The notes below the pieces were generated by a model, which saw only the letters and a program-made list of their open reading frames with translations, was not told the DNA's origin and made no database searches. From Hevea brasiliensis (Eukaryota; Streptophyta; Magnoliopsida; Malpighiales; Euphorbiaceae), in NCBI RefSeq assembly GCF_030052815.1, contig NC_079505.1:69276324-69340323 (forward strand): a stretch of DNA of 64,000 bases. Direction: 5' to 3'. Made by a program: the position numbers and the translations under genes. Each line of letters starts with the position of its first letter. The stretch's first letter is position 1. This document shows positions 60,020 to 64,000 of the stretch, piece after piece.

Positions 60020-60570
60020 TACCCATTTAACAAAAATTATCATTGTGAAAATATTAATTTAAATCCATGAATAAAATATCAATAGATTATTAGCTCAATA
60101 AAAGAAAAATAAAATATATTTATTAGAAAATTTGAGTTGTTATATTTTAACCTTTGTTTGAACCTAATAATCATTAATCAATGAAATTAAACAATTTATA
60201 TATATATAATTACATATAATTCATAAATTTCTCATAAAAATAAATCAATTTAAAAATTAATAAAGTAATTTGATTTGGTTCGGTTCAACTAATTTTTTTA
60301 TCTTCAAAACCGAATCAAACCGAAATAACTAAAATTTTTAAAATATAAAATCGAACCGAATTATCTTAAAAATCGAATCGAATTACCGAATTAAGGCAAT
60401 TCAGTTCGATTTATTTGGTTTAAATTGAATAGTGCTCGCTCCTATATTCAATCAATTTACAAATATAAAATCACTATAAATCTTATTGAAAATCATAATA
60501 AAATTTACTTAAAATTATAATTTTAAAATTTTATTATATATATATACACTGAATGAGTAAAAGAATTTTC

Positions 60571-61965
60571 TGTTGACCCCGTGTAGCTCAAAATGAGCAT
60601 TGGTTTTGATGATAACAAAACTCAAAGAGAATCTATCTAACCTAACTTTAAAGTGATGTGTAGATTCTTTGTCTTATGTATCTAAGGAGAAAGGATACTC
60701 AAAGGCATTTCAAGACAAATCCAAAATGAGAAAAGAACAAGACTATGGAAGCCAAGACTCAAAGAAAAAGTATGAAAGGCATAGTGTTAGAGATTGAGTC
60801 TTAGGTCTTTTGTGAAAAGAATGGATGAGAATTTAGTCATATGGAGCTCAAAAATGAAATTTTATTTTCTGATTATTTTTTCTCATCATGACCTTGGACA
60901 CTACTATTGGAACATTTTTTTAAGGTCTAAATCATTTTACATTGCAAGTTGAGACATGCATCTGTTGACTTAGTTTGCTAACTGATTTGCCAAAATTTTT
61001 AGTTTGCTAATGTGTTCGCTAAAAACGTTAGTTTACTAACCAGTTTACTGACTGCTACCAAAACTTCATTAGTTTGCTAATTGATCAGAGCTGCTCAACT
61101 TCGCACAAAATGACAAAATAACGGCCATTTTGTCTTGGGCAGTGTGTATAATGTTCCAAAAGGGTTTCAAAAGGTCTAAAATGATTTGGGACTATAAATG
61201 TACCTTCTTTACTTCATTTACACTTGATGAAAGCTTATATTTGAACTCCAACTTTGATTTTTTATTTATTGCTTTCATTCAAGAGCTTTAAAGTCTTTGA
61301 GCTACCATTGGCAAATCAACTCATCTCTTCTTTATAGTTTGATTTGCATTGAGTAAGAGTGAGTGTTAAAACATTAAATTGCATTTATGAGAGGTTGTAC
61401 AAGCACCTATTGAAGCTTGAGAGAGTAAGTGCTTGAGATAGCACTTGTGAAGGTTTCAAGCTACCTTGGTAAAAGCTTGGTGTTGAAAAGTTGTAAAGGG
61501 CTTTTGGTCTCTTGCCTTCAAAAGAGCAAATAGTGGAGAGAAGACTCAAAGAGGGTTCTTTGAGAGAGTGGATGTAGGCTAGTTAAGCCGAACCACTATA
61601 AAAATCATTGTGTTTGATCTCTCTAACCTTGACCTCCTTACTTTTGTGCAATTTAAATTTTTCTTGTTATATATGATATTGAATGTTGGTTGAATAGATT
61701 GAATTGATAAACTTGAGGATATATTGAGTGACATAAGAAATTAGTTGTATATTGAATGATGCATGTTTTGTTAGATATTGCCATATACATTGATTGAGGC
61801 TTGAATTGCAACTTAGGAACACATTGTTGAAACACATATCACTATCATTTTGTATAGAGAAGCATCTAGTTAAACAAAGCCACAATTTTTCATTAGGCTA
61901 TAAGCAAGAGCCAAAAAATTGTTAAAGTCCAATTCACCCCCCTCTTGGACTATTTTGGGACAACA
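60571..61965 (+). repeat. 5' LTR of the Sirevirus-like element
   Basis: About 1.4 kb, TGTTGACCCC...TTGGGACAACA. TATA box TATAAATG at 61193-61200. Four inverted repeats TTAG-TTTG-CTAA lie upstream. The partner LTR is not in the window, so the left end rests on the TG and on similarity to the LTR at 26465. Confidence 0.8.
60970..61080. repeat. Inverted-repeat cluster TTAGTTTGCTAA
   Basis: Copies at 60970-60982, 60999-61010, 61027-61040 (GTTAG-ttta-CTAAC, perfect arms) and 61069-61080. They lie 113-223 nt upstream of the TATA box. Confidence 0.75.
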
Positions 61966-61968
61966 AAT

Positions 61969-61980
61969 TGGTATCAGAGC
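61969..61980 (+). other. Primer-binding site, tRNA-iMet type
   Basis: TGGTATCAGAGC, three bases after the LTR end. Confidence 0.92.
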
Positions 61981-62024
61981 TTGTCTCTCTTGCTTAGGGT
62001 GTTACAACCTTAGAGTGATCCATA

Positions 62025-63800
62025 ATGGCTGGTTCATCTAGCAATACTGCCGGTATACCCGCACCATTAGCTGAAGGCTACTCAATCACTAGACCACTAC
62101 TCTTCAATGGCACTAATTATTCATTTTGGAAAGTAAGAATGAGAAATTTCATACAATCTGTAGATATTGATGCATGGAGAATTATTAAAAATGGTCCACA
62201 TGTTCCTCAAAAGAATGGTCCAGGAACTACAAAAGTTCCAAAACATGAAGATGAATATGATGACAATGATTGGAAGAAAATTTCTATAAATGCTAAAGCT
62301 ATTAATATTTTGCATTGCTCACTTGACCTTAATGAATACAATCGTGTTTCAGGATGTCAATCTGCTAAGGAAATTTGGGATAAGCTTGAAGTTACTTATG
62401 AAGGAACTGATGTCGTCAAAGAGTCCAAAGCAAACCTCCTTATCCGAGATTATAAGCTGTTTGAAATGAGGCTAGGAGAATCAATTGCGGATATGAGTAC
62501 CAGGTTTACTAATCTTGTAAATCTTCTCAAAGCGCTTGGTAAAAGATTTAAGGAAGCTGAACTTGTGAAGAAAATTCTTAGATCACTTCCAAAATCTTGG
62601 GAAGCAAAGACTACAGTTATCCAAGATACCAAGGATTTTAAAACATTCACTTATGATGAACTCATTGGATCTCTCATTGCACATGAGATGGTATACAAGA
62701 AAGATGAAGTTGAAAATGAGCAGAAAAAGAAGAAAAACATTGCTCTCAAGTCAAACATAGATGAAAATAAGAAGAAAGGAGTTGCATTCAAAGCTGATTC
62801 TAGTGACAACTCAAGTGCTTCAAGTGAAGATGATGATGAAATGGCTATGCTTGCAAGAAAATTTAAAAGAGCTTTCAAGAAGGGAGGAAGCAAATACAAG
62901 AAATTCTTGAAAAAGTATACTCTCAAGGATAAACATTTCAGAGATTCAAAAGAAGAAATTGTATGTTATGAGTGTCACAAACCTGGACATATCAAGCCCA
63001 AATGTCCATTACTCAAAAAGAAGAAAGGAAAAGAAGATAGGAGCAAGAAAGCTATAAAAGTAGTATGGAGCAACAGTGAAGAATCTTCAAATGATGAATC
63101 AAGTGACAAAGAGACTGCTCTTCTTTGTATGATGGCACTTGAAGAGAAAGTCGAGAGTTCACAAAAGGAAGAAGAAAGTGACAATGAGGTAAATTCTTAT
63201 GAATCTCCTAATGTAGAAGAACTTGAACTTGCATTTGCTAGAGTATATGATGAGTATAGAAGTTACAAGAGAAAATGCACTAAAATGAATTTAGAGATTG
63301 AATCATTGAGATCACAAAATATTGTCATGTCCAATGTGTATAAAGAAAATGAATTTTACAAAGGACAAATTGCCTTGTTTAAAGAACTAGATTTAGAATT
63401 GAAAATCTCAAAAGAAACATGTGAAATGCTCATTGAGAAAAATAAAGTTCTTGAAGCCAAAGTAGAGTCTTTGACAAATGATTTGGCAAAATTTACAAAA
63501 GGAAAAGAAACTCTAGATGTACTTCTTAGAAACCAAAGAATTTCAAATGAGAAATATAGAATTGGTTTTGATGGTTTCATGAACTATGACAAGTACAAGA
63601 ATTATTTCATTAAAGCATCTACATCCTCTTTGCCTAATGTTACATGTTATTATTGCAATAAAAGAGGTCATATGATTAGTTCTTGTGCACTTAGGAAAGG
63701 TCATCTTAAGGTAAAGAAGGTATGGGTATCAAAGGGAACCTTACCTAAGGTCACTAACCCCCAAGGACCCAAAGTTGCTTGGGCACCTAAAGCTCAGTGA
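62025..63800 (+). CDS. gag: Sirevirus-like copia Gag, intact (591 aa)
   Basis: Open from the ATG at 62025 to the TGA at 63798-63800. Residues about 15-235 form the copia gag domain ('FNGTNYSFWKVRMRNFIQ', 'KEIWDKLEVTYEGT', 'LPKSWEAKTTVI', 'TYDELIGSLIAHE'). A Lys/Glu/Ser-rich linker follows, then a CCHC knuckle 'CYECHKPGHIKPKC' (314-327), an acidic segment, a long Glu/Lys/Leu region that looks coiled-coil (about 390-520), and a second knuckle 'CYYCNKRGHMISSC' (541-554). Gag would build the particle and bind element RNA. It is the only long intact transposon gene in the window, so the insertion is probably fairly young. Pol follows in a different frame. Confidence 0.93.
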   Translation: MAGSSSNTAGIPAPLAEGYSITRPLLFNGTNYSFWKVRMRNFIQSVDIDAWRIIKNGPHVPQKNGPGTTKVPKHEDEYDDNDWKKISINAKAINILHCSLDLNEYNRVSGCQSAKEIWDKLEVTYEGTDVVKESKANLLIRDYKLFEMRLGESIADMSTRFTNLVNLLKALGKRFKEAELVKKILRSLPKSWEAKTTVIQDTKDFKTFTYDELIGSLIAHEMVYKKDEVENEQKKKKNIALKSNIDENKKKGVAFKADSSDNSSASSEDDDEMAMLARKFKRAFKKGGSKYKKFLKKYTLKDKHFRDSKEEIVCYECHKPGHIKPKCPLLKKKKGKEDRSKKAIKVVWSNSEESSNDESSDKETALLCMMALEEKVESSQKEEESDNEVNSYESPNVEELELAFARVYDEYRSYKRKCTKMNLEIESLRSQNIVMSNVYKENEFYKGQIALFKELDLELKISKETCEMLIEKNKVLEAKVESLTNDLAKFTKGKETLDVLLRNQRISNEKYRIGFDGFMNYDKYKNYFIKASTSSLPNVTCYYCNKRGHMISSCALRKGHLKVKKVWVSKGTLPKVTNPQGPKVAWAPKAQ

Positions 63801-63844
63801 TTAAATTTCAGGTTTGTTTCAAAGGGATGAAGGAAAGTGATAAA

Positions 63845-64000
63845 TAGTATATAGATAGTGGCTGTTCAAAGCACATGACTGGTGAAAAGGACAAGTTTTC
63901 AGAAATTACAATGAAAGATGGAGGATATGTAAAATTTGGAGATAAAGGGAAAGGAAAAATAATTGGAAATGGCACAATTGGAACCAAACCTTATATTGAA
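63845..64000 (+). pseudogene. Start of copia pol (protease), partial, with a stop
   Basis: After a TAG at 63845-63847 the frame reads 'YIDSGCSKHMTGEKDKF', the copia aspartic protease active site (D-S-G). It continues open to the window edge ('KFGDKGKGKIIGNG'). The stop stands where relatives usually have Trp (TGG), so it looks like a G-to-A change. Gag and this frame are not in the same register. Confidence 0.8.

Larger units (their letters stand above)
57451..60144 (-). mobile_element. Ty3 solo LTR of the G3 family
   Basis: 2694 bp. The left edge TGTCACAAACCAA...GCCCCCGAGGCCCGTAG is the reverse complement of the G3 LTR end. The right edge, reversed, reads TATAACAACTCAAATTTT against TGTAACACCCCAAAATTTT in G3. 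Exact target duplication TTTTA at 57446-57450 and 60145-60149. It contains the same 'ggagctcagctcaccc' and 'gcgcttaat'-type blocks as G3, plus (CT)n and (AAT)n expansions. Confidence 0.82.
57222..60442. mobile_element. MITE with TA target sites, split by a solo LTR
   Basis: The left end reads GGATTGAGCATTCGGTTCAAA and the right end, reversed, GGAGCGAGCACTATTCAATT. Both are followed by runs of 'aatcgaacc' and 'gaactgaat' words. TA lies on each side (57220-57221, 60443-60444). With the nested LTR (57451-60144) removed it is about 520 bp long, with no coding capacity. TA targets suggest a Tc1/mariner (Stowaway-like) origin; the superfamily is uncertain. Confidence 0.65.
60571..64000 (+). mobile_element. 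Sirevirus-like copia element, 5' part
   Basis: 5' LTR, iMet PBS, gag and the first part of protease are present; the rest lies beyond the right edge. The copia order (gag, then protease) and the gag type, with an N-terminal 'GTNYSFWKVRM' motif, fit the SIRE/Maximus group. Confidence 0.9.

Overview
This is nuclear DNA from a flowering plant, most likely a eudicot. The evidence is spliced plant genes, AT-rich intergenic DNA, MITE-like inverted repeats and many Ty3/gypsy and Ty1/copia LTR retrotransposons with plant-type primer-binding sites (tRNA-iMet and tRNA-Asp). The mix of families would fit Euphorbiaceae (rubber tree or cassava relatives), but that is an impression and was not tested.

Only two host genes are supported. 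They lie tail to tail in a small gene island at 16.0-21.2 kb: a two-exon equilibrative nucleoside transporter of the ENT1 type on the + strand (400 aa) and a three-exon TPR protein on the - strand (301 aa). Most of the rest is transposon-derived or AT-rich.

Layout. (1) 1-10828: a diverged chromovirus-type LTR split by element A1 (476-10587, - strand, TSD GGTAG). A1 is an Athila/Tat-like non-autonomous retrotransposon with a gag-protease frame but no reverse transcriptase or integrase. (2) 10829-16049: intergenic DNA with a MITE/hAT-like element and microsatellites. (3) 16050-21231: the two host genes. (4) 21232-26459: AT-rich intergenic DNA with faint MITE and LINE traces. (5) 26465-45686: a three-level nest. 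A Sirevirus-type solo LTR (TSD ATTAT) holds Athila-like element A2 (27140-45114), which holds chromovirus T1 (29469-41669, TSD CAAAT). T1 has 3.7-kb LTRs, gag, pol and a chromodomain, all disrupted. (6) 47191-53471: a gag-only, both-ends-damaged Ty3 element G3 flanked by a 198-bp direct duplication of its own 5' flank. (7) 55540-57010: a LINE 3' end with RNase H, split by a copia solo LTR (TSD GTTTT). (8) 57222-60442: a MITE with TA target sites, split by a solo LTR of the G3 family (TSD TTTTA). (9) 60571-64000: the 5' LTR, intact gag and start of pol of a Sirevirus-like copia element that runs off the window.

The most interesting pattern is regulatory. In four LTRs from two superfamilies, a cluster of short inverted repeats lies about 90-300 nt upstream of a TATAAAT box. 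Each family uses a different sequence at the same position. In A1 the same palindrome also forms a 72-75 bp tandem array in the non-coding interior. A1 and A2 also share a perfect 8-bp hairpin next to the polypurine tract and a second conserved hairpin block downstream of gag-pro.
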